Shown: positions 42,682-56,530, numbered from the stretch's first letter. The stretch is DNA of 64,000 nt from Skeletonema tropicum (GCA_037178625.1 CM074129.1:2046001-2110000), one strand, 5' to 3'. The notes: a model not told the origin generated them from the letters alone. Numbers and translations are program-made.

Positions 42682-44009
42682 ATGGCAGCCGCAGCAGTAA
42701 TGCAAATGCAAGTGGAGGGCCCCACCTCCACCTCCTCCTCCTCTCCCGATCTCTACCAAGAAATGAAATCTCTCGAACGTCAACTAGAATTCGTCGAACT
42801 TCAAGAAGAATACCTCAAGGACGAAATGCGCCACCTCCAACGGGAACTCCTCCGTGCCAAGGAAGAGATCCGTCGTATCCAATCGGTCCCACTGGTCATT
42901 GGCCAATTTAATGAAATGATTGATGCCAATTATGGAATTGTGAGTTCTACTGCCGGGAGTAATTACTATGTGAGGATATTGAGTACATTGGACCGTGAGG
43001 CACTCAAGCCCAATACGTCTATTGCACTGCATCGTCATTCTCATTCCGTGGTGGATATTTTACCCCCCGAGAGTGATTCCACGGTGCAGTTGATGAGTGA
43101 GAAGCCCGATGTGAGTTATAAGGATATTGGGGGGATGGATGTGCAGAAGCAGGAGGTGAGGGAGGCGATTGAGTTGCCGTTGATTCAGCATCATTTGTAT
43201 ACGCAGATTGGGATTGATCCGCCTAGGGGAGTGTTGCTTTATGGACCTCCGGGGACTGGTGAGTAGCTCGATATATGTATATTATATTCGATTTGATTGT
43301 ATAATCAATTTGAAGGTAGTGCAATGTTTCATCTGCTAACAATTTATTCATGTATTATCCTCATTCTAATTCTCTCCTCTCAGGTAAAACCATGATGGCC
43401 AAGGCAGTCGCCAACGCCACCGCCGCCACCTTCATCTCCATGGTCGGCTCTGAATTCGTTCAAAAGTACCTCGGAGAAGGACCCCGCATGGTCCGTGATG
43501 TCTTTCGTCTCGCACGAGAAAATTCCCCTTGTGTCGTCTTTATTGATGAAATTGATGCCATTGCCACCAAACGTTTTGATGCACAGACTGGTGCCGATCG
43601 TGAGGTACAGCGTATCTTGTTGGAGTTGTTGAATCAAATGGATGGGTTTGATCAGACGACGAATGTCAAGGTGATTATGGCCACGAATAGGGCGGATACA
43701 CTTGATCCAGCATTGTTGAGACCAGGACGATTGGATAGGAAGATTGAGTTCCCCCAACCCGATAGGAGACAAAAGAGGATGGTGTTCCAGGCTGCCACGT
43801 CCAAGATGAACTTGAGTGATGAGTTGGATTTGGAGGATTATGTCAATAGGAGTGAGAAGGTTAGTTGTGCAGATGTGGCGTCCATTTGTGCTGAGGCTGG
43901 ATTGCAGGCTGTGAGGGAGAATCGGTATGTGGTGTTGCCGAAGGATTTTGACAAGGCGTACAAGAGGGCGGTGAGCAATAGGGAGAAGGAACTTTTGTTC
44001 TACAGTTAG
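42682..44009 (+). CDS. RPT3: 26S proteasome regulatory ATPase RPT3 (6B/PSMC4)
   Basis: Exons 42682-43258 and 43384-44009, with a phase-1 intron of 125 nt that splits the Walker A motif GPPGTG|KT. 400 aa, the normal length. In order: an N-terminal coiled coil ([20 protein letters not shown]), the OB domain, and the AAA+ domain with [19 protein letters not shown], Walker A, Walker [13 protein letters not shown], the SRH with [20 protein letters not shown], and the C-terminal helical part ending LLFYS. It unfolds substrates at the base of the 19S particle. RPT3 is chosen over other Rpt subunits by the [20 protein letters not shown] and end sequences. Confidence 0.95.
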
Positions 44010-44129
44010 ATTGTGGTGTGGTCTCTGGGAAGTATTCGAAAATTGTTGCGGAATTTTCATCTCATTTAAATAAAACAGGCAAGGTTATCGTTCTTTCGAA
44101 TGTCTTGGCACTACGTACTTATCTTTTGT

Positions 44130-44264
44130 GTGTCGCTCTGTGTGGGCTGGCCAGCAGCACAACATTCTACCATACATATCGTATATCTATTGTCGTCATA
44201 TGCGCATGTGCCGCTTCTGGTGGCACATTGTACACGGTCGCGATACTATGCAAGCTCCTAAATA
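44130..44264. repeat. Edge unit of the 184-bp satellite, left of transposon B
   Basis: GGCTGGCCAGCAGCAC, TATCTATTGTCGTCA, GCCGCTTCTGGTGGC and CGATACTATGCAAGCTCC match the diverged units at 55.4-56.4 kb. Element B interrupts the unit at TA 44263-44264. Confidence 0.85.
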
Positions 44265-47200
44265 CAGTCGTCGTACAGTTATTTTGACACACTGTGTTCT
44301 GGCTCAGCGTGTCAAAATAACCGTACTTGTCAAAACATCCGTGTAGCAAGTAAATAGGCATCGGTACATAAGCTTAAATACCAGTACATAGGTATGTACA
44401 TAGGTTTCAGACAAAGGAGGAGACAAAGCAAGGTTGCTTACATATTTAGAAGTCTTCATGCTCCCACGTCAATTTCAGTTGTTCCAGAGTCAACGATAAA
44501 TCTTTCACCAATTCATCAGATTTGCTGTTTAAGACCATAATCAATTCGACGTTACGAGAGCGTAGATGACCAAATGAATTGAAGAAGATATTGTACCGTG
44601 CATCTGCATCATCATCCTCGTCGTCATTCTCGTCGTCCTCCTCTGAACCCGCATTCTCATTCTCACGGAGTTTCTTGATTGCGTCTAATGCTGCCTCTGC
44701 AAGCAGCAATGGTGTCTCGGACGAATCTTTGATATGCTTTTTACATTGATCCAATAACCAATACGCATTGTCGTGCCGTGAGTAAGGCTTGGATGCAGCT
44801 TTCTGAACCCTAAAGTATGGCGCCACATTCGGTTGTCGCAACTTATTGCCTGCAAGCTTCTTCTCCAACTTTTTCGCTTCGAAAAGGCGACACTTTGACA
44901 AGAAAATGTTTGACAAATCACTTAAATCCTGCGCAAAGTCCTCACCAAAGACCTCAGCAAAGATTTCTTCCTCAAATCCGTCAACTTCGATGGAAAGTTG
45001 CTTCACTTGTGCTGCCATTTCCCTAAGTCGTTCTGCTTTAGGAGGCACTTTTGGCGCTTGCTGATCCTCTACCTCGCCTTCGGCGTCATCAATCTCATCA
45101 TCCTCGTTCTGCAAATCAAGCAACAAATCACAGTCCTCCAGAAGTTCTGAAACTTCTTCCCTCTGCAACTCTCTGCAGTAATCATTCTCCTCCATATTCA
45201 TCCAATCACGCATCATCTTCTGGGCATCTTCTGGTGGTGTACTCTTCATGGTCATTACTAGTTCGTTAATCATGACATCGTAGTCCGACATGTTGTCCAG
45301 ACAACGTTGCCGATCGTTGTTGTCTTTGGCAAACTGGTTCGCCAACTCGTAGAGTCGTTCCATTTCAGCATCATCGCCATCAGAAGTCTCACTATCATCT
45401 CCAGCCGCTGCAACGACTTCTGGCTCCATATTGACATCACCATCCGCATCAGTAGTCGTGGCAGCATCAGCAACTGCTTCACTATCGACACTATCGTTTC
45501 CAGGAGCGATCGCAGATAAACTAGTGATATCGTCTCGACCAATCAGTTGAGACTTAATCCAACACTTCTTAACAGCCTCTGGCTTCACTTCTTCCCAAAC
45601 CTTATAAAGGATATCCATTGCATCTCGTAAGTGAGGATGGTGTCCCTCATCCAAGCCCTTGGTTCCAGCAGCCATTCCCTTTGCCTGACTGCGTCGATGT
45701 TCTCGATCGTCGAATGTTTGCAACATGATCAACAAAAGCTGTGTGCGGTAGTTCTTTTTCAACATCGCAATGACGCCGGCGTCCATAGGCTGGAACATGG
45801 AAGTGCAATTCGGGGGCAAGAAGACGACTGTCACTTGTCCTTCGGGATCGATCAACTCATCACCGTGTGGTCCACAGTTGTCTAAAATGAGAAGCACTTT
45901 CTTCGTTGTTCTCCTCCTAATGTGATGAAGGAACATTCTCCACCACTTGTGGAAGGTAACAGTGTCAGACCAAGCTCTGCGTTGACTATAGTACGTGAGT
46001 TTCTTCTGGCGTCGGAGAAAGCACCGAGGCTCTTTGGATTTGCCAATCATTGCGAGTGGCACCTTGTCCGAACCATCAGCATTTGTGCAAACATAGACAG
46101 TAACACGATCTTTTGCCTTCATCAATTTATTTCCACGAGCATTCTTGTAATCTTCCTTCTTGAGGTAGGAGCGGTTCGGGAGGCACTTGAAGAAGAGACC
46201 AGTCTCGTCCATGTTATAGACATGATCAAGGTCATACTCAGCAATAAGGGTGCAAATCCTTTCGATCTCGGGCGCTGCCTTGTCGACATCAACGGACCCA
46301 GCTTCTCCGTGCAATTTTTTGCTTTTCCACCCATTGCTTCTAGCTAGCTTGTTGCTCCAGCTTTGAGAGAATGTGCATTTCTTCATCTGCGTCACTTCAT
46401 GATCAGTCAAAAAGTTCGATTCCGCATGTATCTCAAGAAGACGATCTCTAATCACAATAGCTCGAGCAGATATCACCTCGCCTGAAAATGTGTAAAGAAG
46501 GCATATGTGTCAGGTTCGACGGATATTTCATGTGTTGCATCCAAGATTAATTCATGACTCCAACTTACCTGTAATGTTTATCTGACAATCTTTTGGCATC
46601 GTTTTATTGAGTTCATAGAACGCACTGATACCAATTTTTATTCGCAACAATGGATCGTTTTTCACGATCCTATTTTTGTTGCCGCTATGATTTACCACGT
46701 TCAAGTATTCCGCTTTTTGCTGCTCCCAATAACTAAGATTTTGTCTGGAACACTTATATTTCCTCACAGCTGGCCCACCACCATATTTAGCTTTGTACTC
46801 CAATATCTCAAGCCTTTTTTGAATTGAATAATTTGTTCGCTCCTTCCTTGGCTTCGGCGGCTTCTCCTTTCTTTTTCCTCCAGAAGGGGGCTTTAGTTTT
46901 GTTTGCTTTGATTTCTTCTTCTTTGGTGCATCGGCAGTTAAGTCAACGACACCTCCTCCATTACTTTTCTTTGCAGCGGAAGCGGTAGAGGAAGGCAAAG
47001 GAGCGGCTGCCGCTGAAACATCTGCTGCATTTGCTGACGCTGAACTTCTCGCTGTGGTTTGGACCGAAGAGTTCGTGGTGGTGGTGGTGGCTGGAGTTTC
47101 GACGGGCATAGGTGAGGGTGCGGGTGCAGCTGCCGGTGTTGTTGTCGATGACCGGATTTGATGAACACAGTTAAAACAAATTTCAAGTTGCGGACCTTTT

Positions 47201-47667
47201 TTCCCCGCTGGCTTAGGATTAGGTCGATCACCATCCTTTTTAGGCGCAATGACATCAAGGATATCTTTGTATTCTTCTTCGTTACCTCGCAAATCATCAA
47301 ATTGGTGCCCACACGGCGCATGCTTCTGATGTCCGCAACGAAGACAAAAGTGTCTCGAATCCCTGCTGCCTTCAGGCGGCAAGGGGAGGCCTTCCATGTC
47401 GCAATAATCGCCCGCAGCACATCTAGCAGCACTCATTGTCGTTTACTTTATTAATTTGTCTCGCTGTATTGTGTAAGTATTGTGTATGGTAATGTCATGG
47501 TCATGGTCATGGTGGTTTGTGTGGCTGAAGGTGGCTGAGCTGCCTCTTCTCCCTCCTCGGGAGAAGCGGGGAAGCCAGCGATAAGAGAAGGTAGTGTTCT
47601 CTGCTGCTGTGTCAAAATAACTGTAATGTCAAAATAAGCGTGTGTCAAAATAACCGTACGACGACTG
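44265..47667 (-). mobile_element. pogo/CENP-B-type DNA transposon, full-length copy B
   Basis: 3,403 bp with TA at 44263-44264 and 47668-47669. The ~28-bp terminal inverted repeats (CAGTCGTCGTAC...) match copy A. Internal GTTATTTTGACA-type motifs are repeated near both ends: three on the transposase 5' side, two on the other. It carries one intron-containing transposase gene with an unbroken reading frame and all catalytic residues. Near identity with copy A indicates recent activity. Confidence 0.94.
44446..47436 (-). CDS. pogo/Tigger-like DDE transposase
   Basis: Exons 47436-46569 and 46481-44446 join in phase (87-nt intron), 967 aa. An N-terminal Cys/His-rich part (CLRCGHQKHAPCG) is followed by a psq-type helix-turn-helix (about residues 204-245). 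A CENP-B-like second helix-turn-helix (SWSNKLARSNGWKSKKLHGE) comes next. The DDE_1 core has NMDETGLFF (Asp about 381), LLILDNCGPHGDE (Asp about 490) and LPPNCTSMFQPMDAGVI (Asp about 523), a DD32D pattern. A long acidic C-terminus with Asp/Glu repeats and helical segments follows and is retained in copy A. It cuts at the inverted repeats and inserts at TA (family knowledge). Confidence 0.93.
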
Positions 47668-50600
47668 TACTGCTCAGCGAAATTGCGCTTATATTCTTGA
47701 TGCTACAGCCTCACAACTGATCTCAGAAGTCCAACTTGAGCTGGCCGGCTGACCCTCATTGAACCAAATCGTATCTATCGTCGTCAATATGCGCATGAGC
47801 CGCTTCTGATGCCCCATTATAGTCAAAGAAGATACTGCACAAGCTCATTTGCGCTGCTTAGATGATCAACGTCCACAGAAGCGATGCTACTGCGTCGTAG
47901 CTGATCTGAGAGGTCCAATTGGAGCTGGACGGCTGACCCTCATTGAACCAAATCGTATCTATCGTCGTCAATATGCGCATGAGCCGCTTCTGATGGCCCA
48001 TTATAGTCGGTGGCGATAAATACAAAGTTAATCAGATTAGATATCAAAGATACCTTAAGGTAGTTGTGCAGATGTGGCGTCCAATTGGAGCAGGCCGGCT
48101 GACAATCATTGAACCAAATCGTGTCTATCGTCGTCAATATGCGCATGAGCCGCTTCTGATGGCCCATTATAGTCGGTGACGATGCAATACAAGCTCATTT
48201 GCACTGCTCAGATGGTCAACGGACTTGGAAGCGATGCTACTGCGTCGTAGTTGATCTGAGAGGTCTGGAGAAGGCCGGCTGACCCTCATTGAACCAAATC
48301 GTGTCTATCGTCGTCAATATGCGCATGAGCCGCTTCTGATGGCCCATTATAGTCGGTGGCGATAAATACAAAGTTAATCAGATTAGATATCAAAGATACC
48401 TTAAGGTAGTTGTGCAGATGTGGCGTCCAATTGAAGCAAGCCGGCTGACAATCATTAAACCACATCGTGTCTATCGTCGTCAATATGCGCATGAGCCGCT
48501 TCTGATGGCCCATTAAAGTCGGTGGCGACGCAATACAAGCTCATTTGTGCTGCTCAGATGGTCAACGTACATGGAAGCGATGCTACTGCGTCATAGCTGA
48601 TCTGAGAAGTCCAACTTGAGCTGGCCGGCTGACCCTCATTGAACCAAATCGTATCTATCGTCGTCAATATGCGCATGAGCCGCTTCTGATGGCCCATTAT
48701 AGTCGGTGGCGATAAATACAAAGTTAATAAGATTAGATATCAAAGATACCTTAAGGTAGTTGTGCAGATGTGGCGTCCAAAGTAGCTGGCCGGCTGACAA
48801 TCATTGAACCAAATCGTGTCTCTCGTCGTCAATATGGACATGAGCCGCTTCTGATGGCCCATTATAGTCGGTGGCGATACGATACAAGCTCATTTGCACT
48901 GCCTAGATGGTCAACGTCTAAAAAAGAGGTGCTATTGCGTCGTAGCTGATCTGAGAGGTCCAATTGGAGCAGGCCGGCTGACCCTCATTGAACCAAATCG
49001 TGTCTATCGTCGTCAATATGCGCATGAGCCGCTTCTGATGGCCCATTATAGTCGGTGGCAATTCTATACAAGCTCATTTGTGCTGCTGAGATGGTCAACG
49101 TACATGGAAGCGATGCTATTGCGTCGTAGCGGAACTGAGAGGTCCAATTGGAGCAAGCCGGCTGACCCTCATTGAACCAAATCGTGTCTATCGTCGTCAA
49201 TATGCGCATGAGCCGCTTCTGATGGCCCATTATAGTCGGTGGCGATGCAATACAAGCTCATTTGTGCTGCTCAGATGGTCAACGGACTTGGAAGCGATGC
49301 TACTGCGTCATAGCTGATCTGAGAAGTCCAACTTGAGCTGGCCGGCTGACCCTCATTGAACCAAATCGTATCTATCGTCGTCAATATGCGCATGAGCCGC
49401 TTCTGATGGCCCATTATAGTCGGTGGCGATAAATACAAAGATAATAAGATTAGATATCAAAGATACCTTAAGGTAGTTGTGCAGATGTGGCGTCCAAAGG
49501 AGCTGGCCGGCTGACCCTCATTGAACCAAATCGTGTCTATCGTCGTCAATATGGACATGAGCCGCTTCTGATGGCCCATTATAGTCGGTGGCGATACGAT
49601 ACAAGCTCATTTGCACTGCCTAGATGGTCAACGTCCATAAAAGAGATGCTATTGCGTCGTAGCTGATCTGAGAGGTCCAATTGGAGCAGACCGGCTGACC
49701 CTCATTGAACCAAATCGTATCTATCGTCGTCAATATGCGCATGAGCCGCTTCTGATGGCCCATTATAGTCGGTGGCAATTCTATACAAGCTCATTTGTGC
49801 TGCTGAGATGGTCAACGTACATGGAAGCGATGCTATTGCGTCGTAGCGGAACTGAGAGGTCCAATTGGAGCAAGCCGGCTGACCCTCATTGAACCAAATC
49901 GTGTCTATCGTCGTCAATATGCGCATGAGCCGCTTCTGATGGCCCATTATAGTCGGTGGCGATGCAATACAAGCTCATTTGTGCTGCTCAGATGGTCAAC
50001 GGACTTGGAAGCGATGCTACTGCGTCATAGCTGATCTGAGAAGTCCAACTTGAGCTGGCCGGCTGACCCTCATTGAACCAAATCGTGTCTATCGTCGTCA
50101 ATATGCGCATGAGCCGCTTCTGATGGCCCATTATAGTCGGTGGCGATAAATACAAAGATAATAAGATTAGATATCAAAGATACCTTAAGGTAGTTGTGCA
50201 GATGTGGCGTCCAAAGGAGCTGGCCGGCTGACCCTCATTGAACCAAATCGTGTCTATCGTCGTCAATATGGACATGAGCCGCTTCTGATGGCCCATTATA
50301 GTCGGTGGCGATACGATACAAGCTCATTTGCACTGCCTAGATGGTCAACGTCCATAAAAGAGATGCTATTGCGTCGTAGCTGATCTGAGAGGTCCAATTG
50401 GAGCAGGCCGGCTGACCCTCATTGAACCAAATCGTATCTATCGTCGTCTATATGCGCATGAGCCGCTTCTGATGGCCCATTAAAGTCGGTGGCAATTCTA
50501 TACAAGCTCATTTGTGCTGCTCAGATGGTCAACGAACATGGAAGCGATGCTATTGCGTCGTAGCTGAACTGAGAGGTCCAATTGGAGCAGGCCGGCTGAC

Positions 50601-53600
50601 CCTCATTGAACCAAATCGTGTCTATCGTCGTCAATATGCGCATGAGCCGCTTCTGATGGCCCATTATAGTCGGTGGCGATGCAATACACGCTCATTTGTG
50701 CTGCTCAGATGGTCAACGGACTTGGAAGCGATGCTACTGCGTCGTAGCGTACTTGAGAAGTCCAATTTGGGTTGGCCGGCTGACCCTCATTGAACCAAAT
50801 CGTATCTATCGTCGTCAATATGCGCATGAGCCGCTTCTGATGGCCCATTATAGTCGGTGGCGATAAATACAAAGTTAATAAGATTAGATATCAAAGATAC
50901 CTTAAGGTAGTTGTGCAGATGTGGCGTCCAAAGGAGCTGGCCGGCTGACCCTCATTGAACCAAATCGTGTCTATCGTCGTCAATATGGACATGAGCCGCT
51001 TCTGATGGCCCATTATAGTCGGTGGCGATACGATACAAGCTCATTTGCACTGCCTAGATGGTCAACGTCCATAAAAGAGATGCTATTGCGTCGTAGCTGA
51101 TCTGAGAGGTCCAATTGGAGCAGGCCGGCTGACCCTCATTGAACCAAATCGTATCTATCGTCGTCAATATGCGCATGAGCCGCTTCTGATGGCCCATTAT
51201 AGTCGGTGGCAATTCTATACAAGCTCATTTGTGCTGCTGAGATGGTCAACGTACATGGAAGCGATGCTATTGCGTCGTAGCTGAACTGAGAGGTCCAATT
51301 GGAGCAGGCCGGCTGACCCTCATTGAACCAAATCGTGTCTATCGTCGTCAATATGCGCATGAGCCGCTTCTGATGGCCCATTATAGTCGGTGGCGATGCA
51401 ATACAAGCTCATTTGTGCTGCTCAGATGGTCAACGGACTTGGAAGCGATGCTACTGCGTCATAGCTGATCTGAGAAGTCCAATTTGGGCTGGCCGGCTGA
51501 CCCTCATTGAACCAAATCGTATCTATCGTCGTCAATATGCGCATGAGCCGCTTCTGATGGCCCATTATAGTCGGTGGCGATAAATACAAAGATAATAAGA
51601 TTAGATATCAAAGATACCTTAAGGTAGTTGTGCAGATGTGGCGTCCAAAGGAACTGGCCGGCTGACCCTCATTGAACCAAATCGTATCTATCGTCATCAA
51701 TATGCACATGAGCCGCTTCTGATGGCCCATTATAGTCGGTGGCGATACGATACAAGCTCATTTGCACTGCCTAGATGGTCAACGTCCATAAAAGAGATGC
51801 TATTGCGTCGTAGCTGATCTGAGAGGTCCAATTGGAGCTGGCCGGCTGACCCTCATTGAACCAAATCGTATCTATCGTCGTCAATATGCGCATGAGCCGC
51901 TTCTGATGGCCCATTATAGTCGGTGGCGATAAATACAAAGATAATAAGATTAGATATCAAAGATACCTTAAGGTAGTTGTGCAGATGTGGCGTCCAAAGG
52001 AGCTGGCCGGCTGACCCTCATTGAACCAAATCGTATCTATCGTCGTCAATATGGACATGAGCCGCTTCTGATGGCCCATTATAGTCGGTGGCGATACGAT
52101 ACAAGCTCATTTGCACTGCCTAGATGGTCAACGTCCATAAAAGAGATGCTATTGCGTCGTAGCTGATCTGAGAGGTCCAATTGGAGCAGGCCGGCTGACC
52201 CTCATTGAACCAAATCGTATCTATCGTCGTCAATATGCGCATGAGCCGCTTCTGATGGCCCATTATAGTCGGTGGCAATTCTATACAAGCTGATTTGTGC
52301 TGCTGAGATGGTCAACGTACATGGAAGCGATGCTATTGCGTCGTAGCGGAACTGAGAGGTCCAATTGGAGCAGGCCGGCTGACCCTCATTGAACCAAATC
52401 GTGTCTATCGTCGTCAATATGCGCATGAGCCGCTTCTGATGGCCCATTATAGTCGGTGGCGATGCAATACACGCTCATTTGTGCTGCTCAGATGGTCAAC
52501 GGACTTGGAAGCGATGCTACTGCGTCGTAGCGTATCTGAGAAGTCCAATTTGGGCTGGCCGGCTGACCCACATTGAACCAAATCGTATCTATCGTCGTCA
52601 ATATGCGCATGAGCCGCTTCTGATGGCCCATTATAGTCGGTGGCGATGCAATACAAGCTCATTTGCACTGCTCAGATGGTCAACGGACTTGGAAGCGATG
52701 CTATTGCGTCGTAGCTGATCTGAGAGGTCCAATTGGAGCTGGCAGGCTGACCCTCATTGAACCAATTCGTGTCTATCGTCATCAATATGCACATGAGCCG
52801 CTTCTGATGGCCCATTATAGTCGGTGGCGATACGATACAAGCTCATTTGCACTGCCTGGATGGTCAACGTCCATAAAAGAGATGCTATTGCGTCGTAGCT
52901 GATCTGAGAGGTCCAATTGGAGCTGGCCGGCTGACCCTCATTGGACCAAATCGTATCTATCGTCGTCAATATGCGCATGAGCCGCTTCTGATGGCCCATT
53001 ATAGTCGGTGGCAATTCTATACAAGCTGATTTGTGCTGCTCAGATGGTCAACGTACATGGAAGCGATGCTATTGCGTCGTAGCGGAACTGAGAGGTCCAA
53101 TTGGAGCAGGCCGGCTGACCCTCATTGAACCAAATCGTGTCTATCGTCGTCAATATGCGCATGAGCCGCTTCTGATGGCCCATTATAGTCGGTGGCGATG
53201 CAATACACGCTCATTTGTGCTGCTCAGATGGTCAACGGACTTGGAAGCGATGCTACTGCGTCGTAGCGTATCTGAGAAGTCCAATTTGGGCTGGCCGGCT
53301 GACCCTCATTGAACCAAATCGTATCTATCGTCGTCAATATGCGCATGAGCCGCTTCTGATGGCCCATTATAGTCGGTGGCGATGCAATACAAGCTCATTT
53401 GCACTGCTCAGATGGTCAACGGACTTGGAAGCGATGCTATTGCGTCGTAGCTGATCTGAGAGGTCCAATTGGAGCTGGCAGGCTGACCCTCATTGAACCA
53501 ATTCGTGTCTATCGTCATCAATATGCACATGAGCCGCTTCTGATGGCCCATTATAGTCGGTGGCGATACGATACAAGCTCATTTGCACTGCCTGGATGGT

Positions 53601-56530
53601 CAACGTCCATAAAAGAGATGCTATTGCGTCGTAGCTGATCTGAGAGGTCCAATTGGAGCTGGCCGGCTGACCCTCATTGGACCAAATCGTATCTATCGTC
53701 GTCAATATGCGCATGAGCCGCTTCTGATGGCCCATAATAGTCGGTGGCAATTCTATACAAGCTGATTTTTGCAGCTCAGATGGTCAACGGACTTGGAAGC
53801 GATGCTACTGCGTCGTAGCGTATCTGAGAAGTCCAACGTGAGCTGGCCGGCTGACCCTCATTGAACCAAATCGTATCTATCGTCGTCAATATGCGCATGA
53901 GCCGCTTCTGATGGCCCATTATAGTCGGTGGCAATTCTATACAAGCTGATTTTTGCAGCTCAGATGGTCAACGGACTTGGAAGCGATGCTATTGCGTCGT
54001 AGCGTATCTGAGAAGTCCAACGTGAGCTGGCCGTCTGACCCTCATTGAACCAAATCGTATCTATCGTCGTCAATATGGACATGAGCCGCTTCTGATGGCC
54101 CATTATAGTCGGTGGTGATATGATACAAGCTCATTTGCACTGCCTGGATGGTCAACGGACTTGGAAGCGATGCTATTGCGTCGTAGCTGATCTGAGAGGT
54201 CCAATTGGAGCAGGCCGGCTGACCCTCATTGAACCAAATCGTGTCTATCGTCGTCAATATGCGCATGAGCCGCTTCTGATGGCCCATTATAGTCGGTGGC
54301 GATACTATACAAGCTCATTTGTGCTGCTCAGATGGTCAACGTCCATGGAAGCGATGCTATTGCGTCGTAGCTGATCTGAGAGGTCTAATTTGTCTGGCCG
54401 GCTGACCCTCATTGAACCAAATCGTGTCTATCGTCGTCAATATGCACATGAACCACTTCTTGTTTCCCAATATAGTCGGTGGCGATACTATACAAGCAGG
54501 ATTGCTATCGTTAACTTCATGCTACAGTCTCTTAGCTGATCTGAGAGGTGGCCCATTATAGTCGGTGGCGATGCTATACAAGCTCATTTGTGCCGCTCAG
54601 ATGATGGTCAACATCCATAGAAGGGATGCTATTGCGAATAGCGGATCTGAGACGTCCAATTTTGTCTTGCCGGCTGACCCTCATTGAACCAAATAGTATC
54701 TATCATCGTCAATATGCGCATGAGCCGCTTCTGGTGGCCATTATAGTCGGTGGCGATGCTAAATAAGCTCATTTGCGCTGCTCAAAAGGATTGCTATCGT
54801 TGACTTCATGCTACAGTCTCTTAGTTGATCTGAGAGGTCCAATTGGAGCATGGCCGGCTGACCCTCATTGAACCGCAGCGTATCTATTGTCGTCAATATG
54901 GACATGAGCCGCTTCTAGTGGCCCATCATAGTCGGTGGCGATGCTATACAAGCTCATTTGCGCTGCTCAAAAGGATTGCTATCGTTAACGTCATGCTACA
55001 GTCTCTTAGCTGATCTGAGAGGTCCAATTGGAGCAGGCCGGCTGACCCTCATTGAACCGCAGCGTATCTATTGTCGTCAATATGGGCATGAGCCGCTTCT
55101 GGTGGCCCATTATAGTCGGTGGCGATACTATACAAGCTCATTTGTGCTGCTGAGATGGTCAACATCCATAGAAGCGATGCTATTGCGAATTAGCTGATCT
55201 GAGACGTCCAATTTTGTCTTGCCGGCTGACCCTCATTGAACCAAATCGTGTCTATCGTCGTCAACATGGGCATGAGCCGCCTCTGATGGCCCATTATAGT
55301 CGGTGGCGATACTATATAAGCTCGTTTGTGCTGCTCAGATGGTCAACGTCCATGGAAGCGATGCTATTGCGTCATTGCTGATCTGAGAGGTCCAGTTGGA
55401 GCTGGCCGGCAGCACCTCATGGTGCCTTATCGTATTTATTGTCGTCAATACGGACATGAGCCGCTTCTGGTGGCCCATTATAGTCGGTGACGACGCTATA
55501 CAAGTTGTACAAGCACATTAGCGCTGCTCAGAAGGATTGCTATCGTTGACTTCATGCTACAGTCTCTTAGCTGATCTGAGAGGTCCAATTTGGGCTGGGC
55601 GGCAGCACCTCATTCAACTGCAGCGTATCTATTGTCGTCAATATGGGCATGAGCCGCTTCTAGTGGCCCATTATAGTCGGTGGCGATGCTCTAAGCACAT
55701 TAGCGCTGCTCAGAAGGATTGCTATCGTTGACTTCATGCTACAGTCTCTTAGCTGATCTGAGAGGTCCAATTTGGGCTGGGCGGCACCACCTCATTGAAC
55801 TGCAGCGTATCTCTCACTGTCAATATGGGCATGAGCCGCTTCTAGTGGCCCATTATAGTCGGTAGCGATGCTATACCAGCACATTAGCGCTGCTCAGAAG
55901 GATTGCTATCGTTGACTTCATGCTACAGTCTCGTAGCTGATCTGAGAGGTCCAATTTGGGCTGGCCGGCACCACCTCATTGAACCGCAGCGTATCTATTG
56001 TCGTCAATATGCACACGAGCCCCTTCTATTGGCCCATTATAGTCGGTGGCGATGCTATACAAGCACATTAGCGCGGCTCAGAAGGATTGCTATCGTTGAC
56101 TTCATGCTACAGTCTCTTAGTTGATCGGAGAGGTCCAATTTTATCTGGCGAGCATCACCTCATGGGGCCGTTTCATATCTATTGTCGTTAACATGCACAC
56201 GAGCCCCTTCTAGTGGCCCTTTGTAGTCGGTGGTGATGCTATACAAGCACATTAGCGCTGCTCAGTTAGATTGTGCTTGCATTCTTGATGCTTACAGTCT
56301 CGTAGCTGATCTGAGAGGTCCAATTGGAGCTGGCCGGCACCACCTCATGGGGCCTTATCGTATCTATTGTTGTCAATGTGCACCCGTGCCTCCTCTGATG
56401 ACCCATTATAGTCGGTGGCGATGCTATGCAAGCTCTCACTTTGCTTTTTAAATGGTCTGTATTGGTCGAAGTGATGCTAATTGCCTCGTCACTCATCTTG
56501 GCAGTACAGTGCGCCAAGCTCATAAGTAAG
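47668..56530. repeat. 184-bp tandem satellite array (with 165-bp variants)
   Basis: About 48 units. The consensus includes CCGGCTGACCCTCATTGAAC, TATCTATCGTCGTCAATATG, CGCATGAGCCGCTTCTGATG, GCCCATTATAGTCGGTGGCG and GATGGTCAACG. A 165-bp variant carries AAATACAAAG...TTAAGGTAGTTGTGCAG. Higher-order periods of 717 bp (three 184 plus one 165; for example 48985, 49702 and 51136 in register) and 736 bp (52.3-53.75 kb) are visible. Central units are near identical, while units right of 54.4 kb are diverged, as expected for an array homogenised in its centre. Short ORFs on both strands repeat with the unit and shift frame (184 = 3n+1), so they are not genes. Confidence 0.96.

Noticed and set aside
43380..44060. 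226-codon minus-strand ORF
   Set aside because: Shadow of the RPT3 coding sequence.
47940..55197. Many ORFs of 73-93 codons on both strands (MGHQKRLMRIL..., MCCSDGQRTWKRC...)
   Set aside because: They are translations of the satellite unit. The 184-bp period does not keep frame and there are parallel ORFs on the other strand, so no protein is conserved.
47668..56530. CRISPR array
   Set aside because: Repeats are 184 bp, contiguous and without unique spacers, in a eukaryotic genome.
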